DNA of 64,000 nucleotides from Hyalomma asiaticum. Taxonomy: Eukaryota; Arthropoda; Arachnida; Ixodida; Ixodidae. Under the pieces are notes generated by a model. That model saw nothing but the letters and a program-made list of their open reading frames with translations. It did not search any database and was not told the DNA's origin. This document shows, one piece after another, positions 11,103 to 20,639 of the stretch. The stretch's first letter is position 1. Each line of letters starts with the position of its first letter. The stretch spans positions 243,866,716-243,930,715 of the forward strand of contig CM023481.1 in NCBI GenBank assembly GCA_013339685.2. The letters run 5' to 3'. The translations under genes were made by a program, and so were the position numbers.

Positions 11103-11970
11103 TTCAATCAAAATGTGATCTGTCGTTTCCCTAGCTTTTCCACAGCACGTACATGTGTCCCCTTCTTTATTGAATTTCGCTCTGTAACTTCGGGTTCTCA
11201 GGCAACTGGACCTTGCCTCAAACAGTAAAGCGCTTCCCTTTGAATTATCGTAAAATTTTTCTCTCTTGATTTCGTCTTTCCCTTTTCGGTAGTTGTTCAA
11301 TGCCGGTTTCTTCTCCATTCTTGCTATCCAATCCGAGTTCTCTGCCGCTCTGACCATGCTCTTAACGCTCTTTTTCGTCCCATCCGTTTCGTTACTGAAT
11401 GTATACTTACTGGTAAGCCTCCTAGTTCTCTTCCTCGATTGTGAATCAACGTTCTTCCTATACAAATACCTGAATACTTTCTCTGCCCATCTACTTTCTG
11501 TCATATTCCTTAATCTCTGTTCGTACCTAATTTTACTCTGAGCTTCCCTTCCCTCAAAGTCAGACCATCCCATATCCCCCTTAACAGCCTCATTTGGGGT
11601 CTTCCCATGGGCGCCCAGTGCTAGACGTCCGACCGTCCTCTGATTCACGTCCAGCCCTGATTGTACCTCTGACCTCATGCACACCACTGAGTTTCTGAAT
11701 GTAAGTGCTGGCACCATTACACCTTTCCACAAACCTCGAATTACCTCGTACCTGTTGTAACCCCACAGCGCTCTATGCTTCATTATTGCAGAGTTCCTCT
11801 TTCCTTTAACTATCATAGCTTTTTCTTGTACTTCCATGTATCTATTCCCATCATTTATCCATATCCCGAGGTATTTGTACTCTCGTACTCTGGGTATCTC
11901 CTCGCCCTGTATTGATATGGTGTGTGTTGAGGAATGCATGTTTGCTTCCCTTTGTATTTCGTTGCTTTTT
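11103..11970 (-). pseudogene. RTE LINE ORF2, C-terminal half
   Basis: The open frame encodes the end of a LINE polyprotein after the reverse transcriptase core. It includes EYKYLGIWINDGNRY, the conserved post-RT thumb region, a long basic stretch, and a C-terminal zinc cluster CTCCGKARETTDHILIEC near 11103-11165. These C-terminal domains help bind the element's RNA and target DNA. The frame is open across about 870 bp, so decay is modest, but the upstream reverse transcriptase is missing by 5' truncation and two insertions cut the frame. Confidence 0.8.
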
Positions 11971-12270
11971 TGACAACTCACGTGCTTGAGCCACTAAGAG
12001 GAAGAGGGGACCAAAGAATAGCCCAGCGGGGCGGAGGCGTGGGAAGGATGACCGTAACGGGGCAGATCGGGAGACGGACTCGGGGAGCGGACGAGTGCAG
12101 ACCAAACGACGGTCGCTCCCACGAGAAGTGTTTGAGATGCTCTTGAGGCAAAGTTTGTACAGTTTTGTAAATAATTGTAAATAAACTTGTACCCTTTATC
12201 GAACTTTGGCTTCCACCATCGAAGAAGCATCCCCCATCGACACGAAGAAAGAAGACACTTATATCGAACA
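11971..12270 (+). repeat. 5' LTR of BEL/Pao element
   Basis: It starts TGACAACTCA and ends TATCGAACA, with an AATAAA signal at 12180. Bases 12114-12270 are identical to 14110-14266. Confidence 0.85.
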
Positions 12271-12342
12271 TTTTGGTGCTGAAACCCGGGAACGGATTAT
12301 CAGGAATATCGACCGAACCCGATCACTGAACGTAAAAGGAAC

Positions 12343-13956
12343 CATGGAGATCCTGAAGAAGAAACGACGTGTGATCAGAGCTCAAGCGACCCGCATCATC
12401 AATGAAGCCGACGACATCCTGGCAAAACAAGCTACTGCTTCTGACATCGTTGCGGTAAGCGGACTCATTGAGCATTTGCCTCTCGTTCAGAATCAGTTGA
12501 GTGATGTGAACGCCGCTATTGAACCGCACATTTTGGAAGAGGACGCAGACGCTGAGTTTGAGCAGGCGATGGAGTAGGACGACAAGATTGCCAGCTGTCT
12601 CGGCTCCATGAAAAGCTTCAGCAAAAGTTTGACGGATGGAGCTCAAATCAGAAATCTTGCTCCAGCGACAACAACCGCGCAAGTTCAGATCCAATCGCAA
12701 AGGACCATACTTCCAAAATTGGAGTTAAAGAAATTTGACGGCAAGAGGAAAAATTGGCAGCTATTTTGGGAACAATTAGAATTAGCGATCCACAAGAACC
12801 ACGAGCTGTCAGATATCGATCGGTTTAATTACCTCAAGTCGCTTTTATCAGGAGAAGCGGAAGGAGCCATAGCTGGTTTGCAGATGCCATCGAGATCTTG
12901 GCGCAGCGCTTTGGGAACCCAACGGCACTGATTCAGGATCATATGCAAGGGCTCATCGACCTCAAGCCCGTCACATCCGCCCGGAACGTCCGTGAACTGC
13001 GATGACTCTACGACAACCTGCAGGTGCATATGCGTGGGCTCAAGGTACTCGGCGTCGGAGAGGACAGCTACAACACCATGCTGTACCCTGTGCTGCTTCG
13101 AGCGCTTCCACAGGAGATGGTCCTGAATTACCATCGATCGCAGCCAGATTTGTGTACCTCATCGACGGACGGCGGTTCATCAGCCGGATCAGCGACTGAA
13201 CATCAGACAGCGCTCACCACCTTGCTCCGCTACTTCCGGCGGGAGTTGGAAAGCCAAGAAAGGGCGCCTGAACATCGAACCGACAACTCAATCGGTAAGC
13301 CCGCATTTTATTACAATCGAGAGAAGGTAAAGCCACAGCGATCGAACTGTCAACCGTCATCTGCTGCGGCGCTGCATGGATCAGCTGCTGATGTTGCATG
13401 CGAGATCTGCAGGTCCACAGATCATGAGAGCAAGGACTGCAACTCAAATTTGGACCTCGCGGAGAAAAAGGCGATCCTTTCCGCGAAGGGAATCTGTTTC
13501 CGCTGCACGAAGAAGGGGCACATAGCAAGAGAGTGCAGAGTGAGGATTGCATGCAAGAGGTGCAACCGTCGACATGCCACATCCATGTGCAATCCGGCCT
13601 TCGCGAGCGCCCAAAAGGAGGACACAGAAACCCGACCGAAAGAACAAGTGAGCTTGCATGCTTCGGGAGCTGATACTGGAGGCACAAAACAGACAGTATT
13701 GATGCCCACTGTCACTGCATGGAATAAGGGCACGAAAACAAAGAAGATTTCGCGGATCCTATTTGACAGTGGCAGCCAACGAACTTTTATTACTGAAGAG
13801 TGCTCGCGAACATCGACACACCAAACTTCTGGTACATCGGGCCCACCGGCAACTTCTGCATGCAGGAGTGAAAGACATCTCGCGCAATTGCCCAGAAGGT
13901 ATTGGATTGTTCGTAGACGTCAGATGGTGAAAAGTGCTGTGCGTGTGTATGTGTGA
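12343..13956 (+). pseudogene. BEL/Pao gag-protease remnant
   Basis: This frame forms the capsid-like shell protein of the element and the start of its protease. A likely start is MEILKKKRRVIRAQ at 12343. A TAG at 12575 interrupts the frame, which continues with the Pao-type gag block KLELKKFDGKRKNWQLFWEQ (12712-12771). A frameshift near 12900 leads to 13024-13956. That part contains CEICRSTDHESKDC and the zinc knuckle CFRCTKKGHIARE (near 13495), then the protease motif ILFDSGSQRTFIT (13758-13796), with DSG as the active-site triplet. The reading stops at 13956 where the pol genes should follow. Confidence 0.8.
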
Positions 13957-13969
13957 TGTGTAGGCGTTA

Positions 13970-14109
13970 CAGTGCTACAGCTATCGAGGAATCGACGGCA
14001 ATTCTTCCACCTGATCAGACCACCCAGGCTGACCCCCTCGAAGTGGTCGGCACCGACTTTGCAGGAACTCTGTTCGTAAAAAGGCAATAAGAGAGTGATA
14101 TCGTACTCT
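13970..14109 (+). pseudogene. BEL/Pao integrase scrap
   Basis: About 140 bp read, with frame changes, as the start of the Pao integrase C-terminal part (PLEVVGTDFAG). It joins the middle of the 3' LTR directly at 14110. It marks two deletions, one from the protease to here and one from here into the LTR. Confidence 0.6.
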
Positions 14110-14266
14110 CGCTCCCACGAGAAGTGTTTGAGATGCTCTTGAGGCAAAGTTTGTACAGTTTTGTAAATAATTGTAAATAAACTTGTACCCTTTATCGAAC
14201 TTTGGCTTCCACCATCGAAGAAGCATCCCCCATCGACACGAAGAAAGAAGACACTTATATCGAACA
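14110..14266 (+). repeat. 3' LTR of BEL/Pao element, 5'-truncated
   Basis: These 157 bp are identical at every position to 12114-12270. The first 143 bp of the LTR are missing. Confidence 0.9.
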
Positions 14267-14337
14267 GTCTGATCGTTGCTGTCATTGAATATCATCCAGC
14301 CACATTTTGTCACACTAAATTTTAGCCCTAAATCTTT

Positions 14338-14461
14338 GCTTCGAGTGGCACTTCCTTTTTTTTTGGCACATGTTTGAGAAAACAAGAGTTTCCAGCAAAA
14401 TTAAACCACACATCACGCTGCCACAGCCAACGTTATTAGATCACAGCTGAGCCAAATGAGC
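14338..14461 (+). repeat. Direct repeat copy 2 (about 125 bp)
   Basis: Nearly identical to 9021-9153. It starts exactly at the 5' end of the RTE LINE and runs into the target duplication of the following TIR element. Confidence 0.75.
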
Positions 14462-14467
14462 AGCGGT

Positions 14468-16002
14468 TAAAGCCCCTCCAAGGAAAGTAGCGCCAACCAC
14501 TTCTCTCCTCCTCCTAAATTCTCCGCCTCCCTCTCCCGCCCGGCGTGTTCTCGATGGTGTCGCCACCTATGTGGGACCTGCCACAGCAGACGACGGCTGA
14601 CGCGCCATTGGTGGAAATACGCGGAAAAGCTCGTTGGAGCCCTGCGGAGCAGTTCTTAGGTCCGGAATTTCATGCTTCGGTCAGTAAATGGCGTTAATAA
14701 TGCGGAGTTTAAATCACGCGAAAAAGAATAAAAAGCTACAATTATTTAAGACATAAAAGATCCGTTCGTACAGGGCTTGTGTTGGTATACAGTGCATGCA
14801 CGCGGTGTAAACAAGCGCGACTTAGCGCGTGATTACGAAGGTTCTAGGTTTCCAGTGCATGAATTTATGTGAACGTGCTGATTCGTAGGATACATGCAGA
14901 ATACCCTCGCTCGGTTGGAGTGGGAAATATTCCAGCCGTCTTGGCTGAACAATGTTTATGAAATAGGTCGCTTCTTCGCGCTGTTTGGATGATGCACGAG
15001 TGCTGGAGCGTTCAAAGTGCACATTAGATGCTCCCCAGGTGACCTCTGTTACCCACAAACATCTATTACGACCTCCCTAATAGCGAGATCATTTCAAGTC
15101 GTTAAAAAGGTTAGCCACAACACACTAAATCAACACATGCGGGAGTACATTGACGCTAAACGACTGCATTCGGCGCAAACTTCTGATCGACGTGAACACA
15201 TGGCCCTAATAAAGTTGCTTTGAAGTCACAGGCCAGCTCGAGATGCGAGCACTGTCGACGCAAAACAACGCCATAAAACAAAGTGAGCCCATTCTAAGAA
15301 AAGTGAATTTCAGCGTGTTAAAACCACACGCCGCATCGCCAGGCCAGCCTCACGCACCTTCGACGCAGCACTACCTATGAAATAGAAAGAAGGTGCATCA
15401 GCTGAAGCGTACTAAAGAACCACGCACAGCACAGGGTTATGAAATGTACGTTAGTCATGAAATGTGGAACTTACTTTACGAAACCTTGTGCTTTTTGCAA
15501 CCTCCTTGAAGTCAGTAGGCCCGATCCTGTCGATTTGCACATTTCTTTGTACGTCGCGTTTGTCGGAATGCAAACAACAAAAAAACTTAAAAAGCTTTTC
15601 CCGTAACCCTGTCCACGGCCACTCGATTAGCAACGTGCGTTTTTATCGAGCGGCCGTGTCTCGTCGCTTGCGACAAGCGAATGCACAGCAGCACAGCCAT
15701 AGAATACAGCTGTCCTCCTTAAACGTTCCTGCTAACATTGTAACCCAATAACACGTGTACCAATCCACTCGCGAGCACAGCACCGTCGTCGCTCAGGTCC
15801 GAAAATGGGGACCGACGCGCGGTGGAAAGAAAAAATAGAGAAAAAAATACGAAGGAGTGCTCGTCTTTTTCCACGTGACACGAACCGACCAATCGGGGAG
15901 CGGAAAAGGTCGGGACGCAGCAGGTGGCGGGGAGCAAACGCCGGGGAGAGCGCGGTGGAGAAAATGACAATGAATGGCGCTACTTTCCTTGGAGGGGCTT
16001 TA
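14468..16002. mobile_element. Non-autonomous TIR element, 1.5 kb, with 8-bp target duplication
   Basis: Terminal inverted repeats of 28 bp (TAAAGCCCCTCCAAGGAAAG ...) lie at 14468-14495 and 15975-16002 and are perfect. GCAGCGGT flanks both sides (14460-14467, 16003-16010). An 8-bp duplication fits hAT, P or Merlin groups. The TIR does not resemble the P-like TIR in this window. No transposase frame is visible in the 1.48-kb interior. Confidence 0.85.
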
Positions 16003-16058
16003 GCAGCGGTGAGCTAACAGCGCCACCATAGAGTTGCGGCGGCAGGCGGCGGAATCCA

Positions 16059-16112
16059 GCATTGCAAAGGCTGTAAGGAACGCGGAGGAGAAAAGAGTCG
16101 AGTCCGGCCATG
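16059..16112 (-). repeat. Right 54-bp terminal inverted repeat of P-like transposon
   Basis: The reverse complement begins CATGGCCGGACTCGACTC. It is followed on the + strand by GTTCCACC, the right copy of the imperfect target duplication. Confidence 0.85.
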
Positions 16113-16880
16113 GTTCCACCTAGTTAAGGACATCGTTCGCGCAAGAGTGCGAAGTTGTCTTGCAGCGTCGGTCCTTGAGAGCGGAATGGGAACACGGCGG
16201 CCTTCTTCGCCTGGCGTCCGAGCTGCCTTATCTGCGGAGTCATTTCCACTGATACCGCAATGGCCTGGTATCCATTGGAAATATATCTCATGTCCTTTTT
16301 CTTGTAAATTTTGGACAAGTACCGCGATTTCGTATGTAAGGTGGTTGTGCTCCACTTGTTGAAGAAACGACTGTATACATTGTAGAGCTGATCTTGAATG
16401 ACAGAAGATTGCCCACTTTCCAGGACTCTCAGCATGTATAATATGAAGCGCTCCGCGGAGAGCTGCGAGCTCTGCAGCTGTAGATGTGGTGACATGGGAA
16501 GTTTTGAAGTGCTAGGTGACTCCCATTTTCGAGATAACTATAGCACCACCGGAACTGGTTGATGTAGTTGAGCCATCGGTATAAACTTCTGTGCAGCCCC
16601 TGTATTTCGCATACATGTGTAACAGACCTAGTTGTTTGAGTGCACATGGTGGTAAGTCCGACTTTCTCAGAATACCAGGGATATTGAGGTAAACTTGAGG
16701 ATGGTTCACACACCATGGAGGAATTGAAGCCTTTGTTGCAGTTGCATACCCTGACGAAAGAGAGGCACGGTGGGTGAGGACCTTTGAACTGAATGTTGTG
16801 CGGGATCGTTCCACTGGAAGACCTGCGAGGTGGTTAATACGATTCCTCAGCAGACGTTATACCTGTTTACGTCTTTTAGC
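16113..16880 (-). mobile_element. 5' part of the split I-like LINE (RNase H region)
   Basis: On the minus strand it reads NRINHLAGLPVERSR, then the RNase H start TEVYTDGSTTSTSSGG (near 16526-16575) and, after frameshifts, the conserved block FQWIPGHCGISGNDSADKAA (near 16218-16277). It ends ARTMSLTRW exactly at the P-like TIR. The intact LINE at 44657 has the same order (VYTDGSVSS, YQWIPGHCGINGND). The protein continues at 4608 on the same strand. The 5' end is truncated near 16880, before the endonuclease and reverse transcriptase. Confidence 0.82.
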
Positions 16881-16898
16881 GATGACTTTTCAAGCACA

Positions 16899-17095
16899 GG
16901 CATAGCTCAGTGGTAGAATGCTCAACTGCCACGCAGAGAGAGTGGGTTCGAATCCACGCAGAGGACCATTTGGAATACTCCTCGGTCCTGGTTATTTTTT
17001 CTTAAATTTGCGCGATAGTGGTTACGGACACTGGCGGCGGCGGCGGCGGCGGACAACTACGGAGCAAAAACGACCCTTGTTGTGATCTCATAACA
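16899..17095 (+). mobile_element. tRNA-Gly-derived SINE
   Basis: The head has a perfect A box (TAGCTCAGTGG, 16903-16913) and B box (GGTTCGAATCC, 16945-16955) of a tRNA promoter. A GCC anticodon-like triplet within CTGCCACG suggests a tRNA-Gly ancestor. Pairing of the acceptor and anticodon stems is poor, and a non-tRNA body with a GGC repeat (near 17032-17051) follows. It is therefore a SINE and not a tRNA gene. RNA polymerase III would transcribe such elements. Confidence 0.75.
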
Positions 17096-18030
17096 GCTTG
17101 CGCTTTTCGAAGCGCTCGCTGCACCGAGCTTCTGTGAAAGATCGTGTCGGGACTAATCCTGTAATGAGTTTGCAGAATTCTGTAGCAGGGCCAAATTTCC
17201 ACTGTATTTACCTGGCAGCATGCATCCAAGCCGCCGCCTCAACAGGACTGCCTTACAGGTGTATTGTCATCAAAAGCACTTCCGTGTGTTTCCACGGTGC
17301 AGTCATTTCCCCCGAACGGGCGACCTCTTGGCGACAGTCAAGCGCGCAGAAAGGTCAAAAGATTAGTTCGACGGCGAGCCCCCCGCTGTTCTTGCAAAAG
17401 CGACTCTCTCCCTTCTGTTCCTTTCTCGGACACCGCGTTCCATCCAAAAATGCCCTACAGGGCCACAGTGGAGAAACCTGTCACCTGTCATGTCCCCTCC
17501 GCCTTGCAGCTGTTTACATCACAGCCATTACCTGCGGGCGTTGCAGTAACAAAGCCGCCGCCCTTACTGAGTACTGCGTGAATACGAAGACGTTTCTACA
17601 GGAAGGTCCATAGTCCTGCGCTAGGTTGCCATCGCCTACTCTGCCCGTTGATCTACCGCCGAACGTAACAATGTCTACGGTGGTTTCTTTCCTTTTTTAT
17701 ATATTTAAACAACATAAATATTAGTGTGAGAACTTGAGCTGAGGGAGCGCCCCCCACCCCCCTCTTATGGTGGACGTGGAGTGTAGGTAAGGAGGACGGC
17801 AGAAGAAGTAGAGAAGTGGTGTCATCCTGAGGACGAGCAAGATAGCTGCACTGGTTTGCAGCTTTTGTTTGCACACAGCGCAGTGTCAGTAGATGAGTTT
17901 GCACGTGTTTCTTGGCACTGCACTGCTTTGTTTTCATACTTCGAGATTTTTGTGATGGCTCGTTCACTGATTATCTGACAGTACTGCCTTTGCTGCGGCC
18001 TCTGTTCCGATTTTACAAAGCGGACTCGCC
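17096..18030. other. No gene recognised
   Basis: Short ORFs on both strands (for example 17098-17613 and 17264-17581 on +) show no domain. The stretch near 17745-17830 is C/G-rich and then AG-rich. I see no repeat with clear ends. Confidence 0.4.
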
Positions 18031-18240
18031 ATACCGAAGTTCTGTGTGGCCTTCAGTTGCAAAAACGTTTACGTGTGCAGGACATCATTTCACAAGTTCC
18101 CTCAAGGTTTGATGTCTACAGAGTGGGTCATTGCCTAAGAGAGAGAGAGAGAGAAAGAACTTTGGTTCTACAAGAGCAAGCGTGCCATGTTCAAGGCACT
18201 TCCAAGACTGCGACTGCGTACTAAAAGTACCTCTAGTAAA
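18031..18240 (+). pseudogene. THAP-domain pseudogene, start codon lost and frameshifted
   Basis: The sequence encodes a THAP C2CH zinc-finger DNA-binding domain in two frames. The first frame reads (I)PKFCVAFSCKN and TSFHKFPQG, with the first Cys pair and the conserved FHKFP. It ends at a stop near 18134. One frame over, at 18150-18240, it resumes with GSTRASVPCSRHFQDCDCV, which carries the C..H pair. An imperfect GA microsatellite sits at the frameshift (18140-18160). The codon where Met is expected is ATA (18031-18033). No downstream domain is visible. It is a dead gene or transposase fragment. Confidence 0.75.
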
Positions 18241-18560
18241 ATCAGCAGGCATGTCAATGGGGGCTGCACTACTGAACTGCAAGTGGTCCATTCTTTCATT
18301 TTGCATATGGAGGATCTCAGTGCCAGCAAATGCCTGACATTTCTGTGCAGCGGTACCACCGGACAGCCAATTCTTGCCACTCTGATCCCGTGGCCTACCC
18401 TCAGCCGATCAGTTTGCTCACCACTGTAAAAGTTACTATGTTATGTATTTTTTACACAATCGACATCGAGTCTAGATGAATTGAGTGATGTTTAAAGCAG
18501 ATCACTTCTACAAAAGCAGTGTCCAGTGCTAAACCATTAGTGAAATTGAGAACCACAGTG
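18241..18560. other. Unassigned, possibly downstream of the THAP pseudogene
   Basis: Open frames on both strands exist (minus 18085-18306 reads FSSAAPIDMPADFTRGT) but I do not recognise them. Their overlap with the + strand THAP sequence suggests that they are shadows. Confidence 0.3.
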
Positions 18561-18609
18561 CAAAGGCAAAATAATACAGCACCACTGGTTTTTTTTTTTT
18601 TCTGGTTTG

Positions 18610-18760
18610 GTATCAGGGTGTTGAACCGAACCCGAACCGGAATTTTGGCCGGAACTGAACCCAAACCCAAACCAATATTTTCAGAACGTGCTTGAATCCG
18701 AACTGAGCCTGAACCGAAAAATATATAGCTGTTATCAGTTCGGAACAAAACGGTTCAAAT
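18610..18760. repeat. GAACC/CCGAAC-rich degenerate repeat
   Basis: A run of GAACCGAACCCGAACCGG-like units follows a poly-T tract and continues with decreasing regularity. A similar stretch occurs at 27105-27215 (CCGAACCTGAACCC). It looks like a decayed short tandem repeat shared by two loci. Confidence 0.5.
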
Positions 18761-19644
18761 TACTGTGCCGCAGTTGGCCAGCAGTGCCTTGTAGCTGCGA
18801 TCGATTCCAGCCTTTCTCTCTGTTGGCCTTTTTCGGTTTATTCATTTGACTCATTTTCTTCTTACAGTTGTTCCTTTTTTTTTTTTTTTTTCGCTACGGT
18901 AGTCTCATGGTGCTTGAAGGCTGACGCGAAAGACGCGAGTGCACACTCGGCAGCGCGGTCGTATTTCAAAGGAGGCGAAATGACAATGGCTGTGCACTCT
19001 GCAATGCTAGTGCACGGTATATAAATACCTAGGCGGTCAAAACTTCCAGAGCCCCTAAATATGGCCTGCCTTGCCTTTCCACTTTGCCATTCCTTTTCCC
19101 TTGACTCTTGGCCGCAGTGTCTACAAGGGCTACGAGGACAGCATCCTTTCCTTAAACAACTTTTATCATTTCTCTTTGGAATTGCCTATGAAGGTTTATG
19201 CAATTCGGCGCGTTGCATTGCAACAAGAAACATGCATTGTTTTCATCATAAACTGAAGTTTCTGCATAGCTAAGAAAAGCATTTTCTAATGAACTTAGTG
19301 CAAACTGTGATGTTGACACCAGCAAGCGCTGAATGTATATGTGCTAACGAACAAGGCCAACCGACAGTCAGTCAGATCTGTGCTGGTTTTGCTGTGTAAC
19401 TCCGCGATATTCGAGCACACCATTTAAGAAACTCCTGAGCAAGCAAGCCCCCTTTCCCCCATTACGCAACTCAATAATTCTGTTTCAAATGACACAAATT
19501 TGATAAAAAGCTAATTATTTTGTCACTATTCTCTGCATGTTTGTGCTCACTCACATTTGCATCTGCTCAACGAGATGTACTCCGCGGTAAACATAATAAC
19601 ATATAACTGCCTCTTTTTATAACTAATTTCAACATGAATCTCTG
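18761..19644. other. No gene recognised
   Basis: It contains a poly-T tract near 18870-18889 and AT-rich sequence. No coding or RNA gene signal was seen. Confidence 0.4.
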
Positions 19645-19835
19645 CCCCGCCACGTGGTCTAGTGGTTATGGCATTCGGCTGCTGATCCGTAGGTTGCGGG
19701 ATCGAATCCCGGCCGCGGCGGCTGCATTTCAAAGGAGGCATAATGTCGAGGCCCGTGTGCTGTGCGATGTCAGTCATCTCATCATCACAGCTGGTTTTGG
19801 GACATTAAACCCCACAAATCAATCATCAACATGAA
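19645..19835 (+). mobile_element. Ruka-type tRNA-derived SINE
   Basis: The head CCGCCACGTGGTCTAGTGG and B box GATCGAATCCC are tRNA promoter elements. The body GGCGGCTGCATTTC, GAGGCCCGTGTGC and the tail GGTTTTGGGACATTAAACCC are the hallmark of the abundant tick SINE known as Ruka. Part of the middle segment is missing compared with the copy at 50515. Confidence 0.85.
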
Positions 19836-20639
19836 TCTCCGGATGCAGCCTTGTGTGTGATGCACATGTATCAATTTATGTGGGGCTCTTGTTTTGTGTC
19901 AAGCAGACTTAAAGGGGCCCTGAACCACCCCTCGGTCCTGGTTTTGAAAACGGCTGGGTGTGTATTAAAAGCCTCTCGGAAATTCACAGCCGAAAGAATT
20001 TTTCAAAAAGGTTTGTTAGGAGCGAAGATATTGCGATCGGAAAACCTCCCTTACCTGTTCTGTCTCAACTATGTGGAGTAGAGCCCACAGAGCTCTTGTG
20101 AGCGGTGTCCAATGAGGTGCCTCGCCCACCGCGTTATGTCAAGATTCAATGACATATCAGAGTGGCTGATTGAAAGCGCGCAACAGCCGGTGGCTGTTGG
20201 CAGCATGCACTTGTGACCGCATGCTCACTCTGTGCCTGGGCTCGGTCACGTGCTGTCACGATCACTGCATTTCTTCGACCCTCCGAAGCTTTGCTTTCGT
20301 TATCACACACGCTTAGGCTTGGAGGTGTGCGCACTTACTTTGTCAGTGCGCTGCTTGTCTTCGATGCTGCTCACACGACAGCGTCAGGATAAACTGCGCA
20401 ACTCCAAGGCTGTTCCACCTCATCCTGCATAACCCCAGTTAGTTAATGGTTGATTAGTGATTGTAGGCGGCTTTATCATCCTGTCGGGTTCGAACGCGTG
20501 CTTCTCCTATGACTCGAAAGGCAGACCTTTACGATTCGAGCCCCCGTCGACAGATTAATGTGGAATAAGATGCATTCAGATGCGGTAAGACGGATGGATT
20601 AATCTAAAGTGTGAATGCACCCTAATATGCACTTGTTCA

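Larger units (their letters stand above)
11971..14266 (+). mobile_element. BEL/Pao LTR retrotransposon, internally deleted
   Basis: A 300-bp 5' LTR (TGACAACTCA ... CGAACA) is followed by a primer-binding-like TGGTGCTGAAACCCGGGA at 12274, a Pao-type gag, a CCHC knuckle and an aspartic protease start. The frame then jumps to a short integrase piece near 14000-14100 and to the last 157 bp of the 3' LTR. Reverse transcriptase, RNase H and most of the integrase are gone. The element is inserted in the minus-strand RTE LINE. No clear target duplication is seen, in keeping with later deletion. Confidence 0.85.
9413..14337 (-). mobile_element. 5'-truncated RTE-type LINE with two nested insertions
   Basis: On the minus strand the ORF2 segments run 14337-14267, then 11970-11103, then 9767-9567, in one direction and mostly one frame. 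The 3' UTR ends in CATCCATCC-type repeats at 9413-9431, the short tandem tail usual in RTE elements. Removing the BEL element and the foldback element restores protein continuity at both joins: DSNDQT to KSNEIQ, and ILIECT to DVHPG. The 5' end is cut at 14337 and no long target duplication is obvious. Confidence 0.82.
4609..16112 (+). mobile_element. P-element-like (THAP transposase) DNA transposon, full span with nested insertions
   Basis: Terminal inverted repeats of 54 bp lie at 4609-4662 and 16059-16112 (begin CAYGGCCGGACTCGACTC) and match at 51 of 54 positions. They interrupt a minus-strand LINE at one codon. The flanks are ATTCCACC (4602-4609, sharing one C with the TIR) and GTTCCACC (16113-16120), an imperfect 8-bp duplication. 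P elements make 8-bp duplications and have TIRs starting CA. The interior carries a THAP plus P-type transposase pseudogene (5136-7705). Later insertions (9413-14337 and 14468-16010) inflate the span to 11.5 kb. The original element was probably about 5 kb. Confidence 0.78.

Noticed and set aside
11040..11118. ORF across the right arm of the foldback element
   Set aside because: The LINE frame runs into the inserted element by chance, so these codons are not part of the LINE protein.
16899..16970. Possible functional tRNA-Gly gene with perfect A and B boxes
   Set aside because: The acceptor and anticodon stems do not pair well, and the sequence continues into a SINE body.
17264..17581. 105-codon + strand ORF
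   Set aside because: Composition-driven open frame with no domain, overlapping another open frame.
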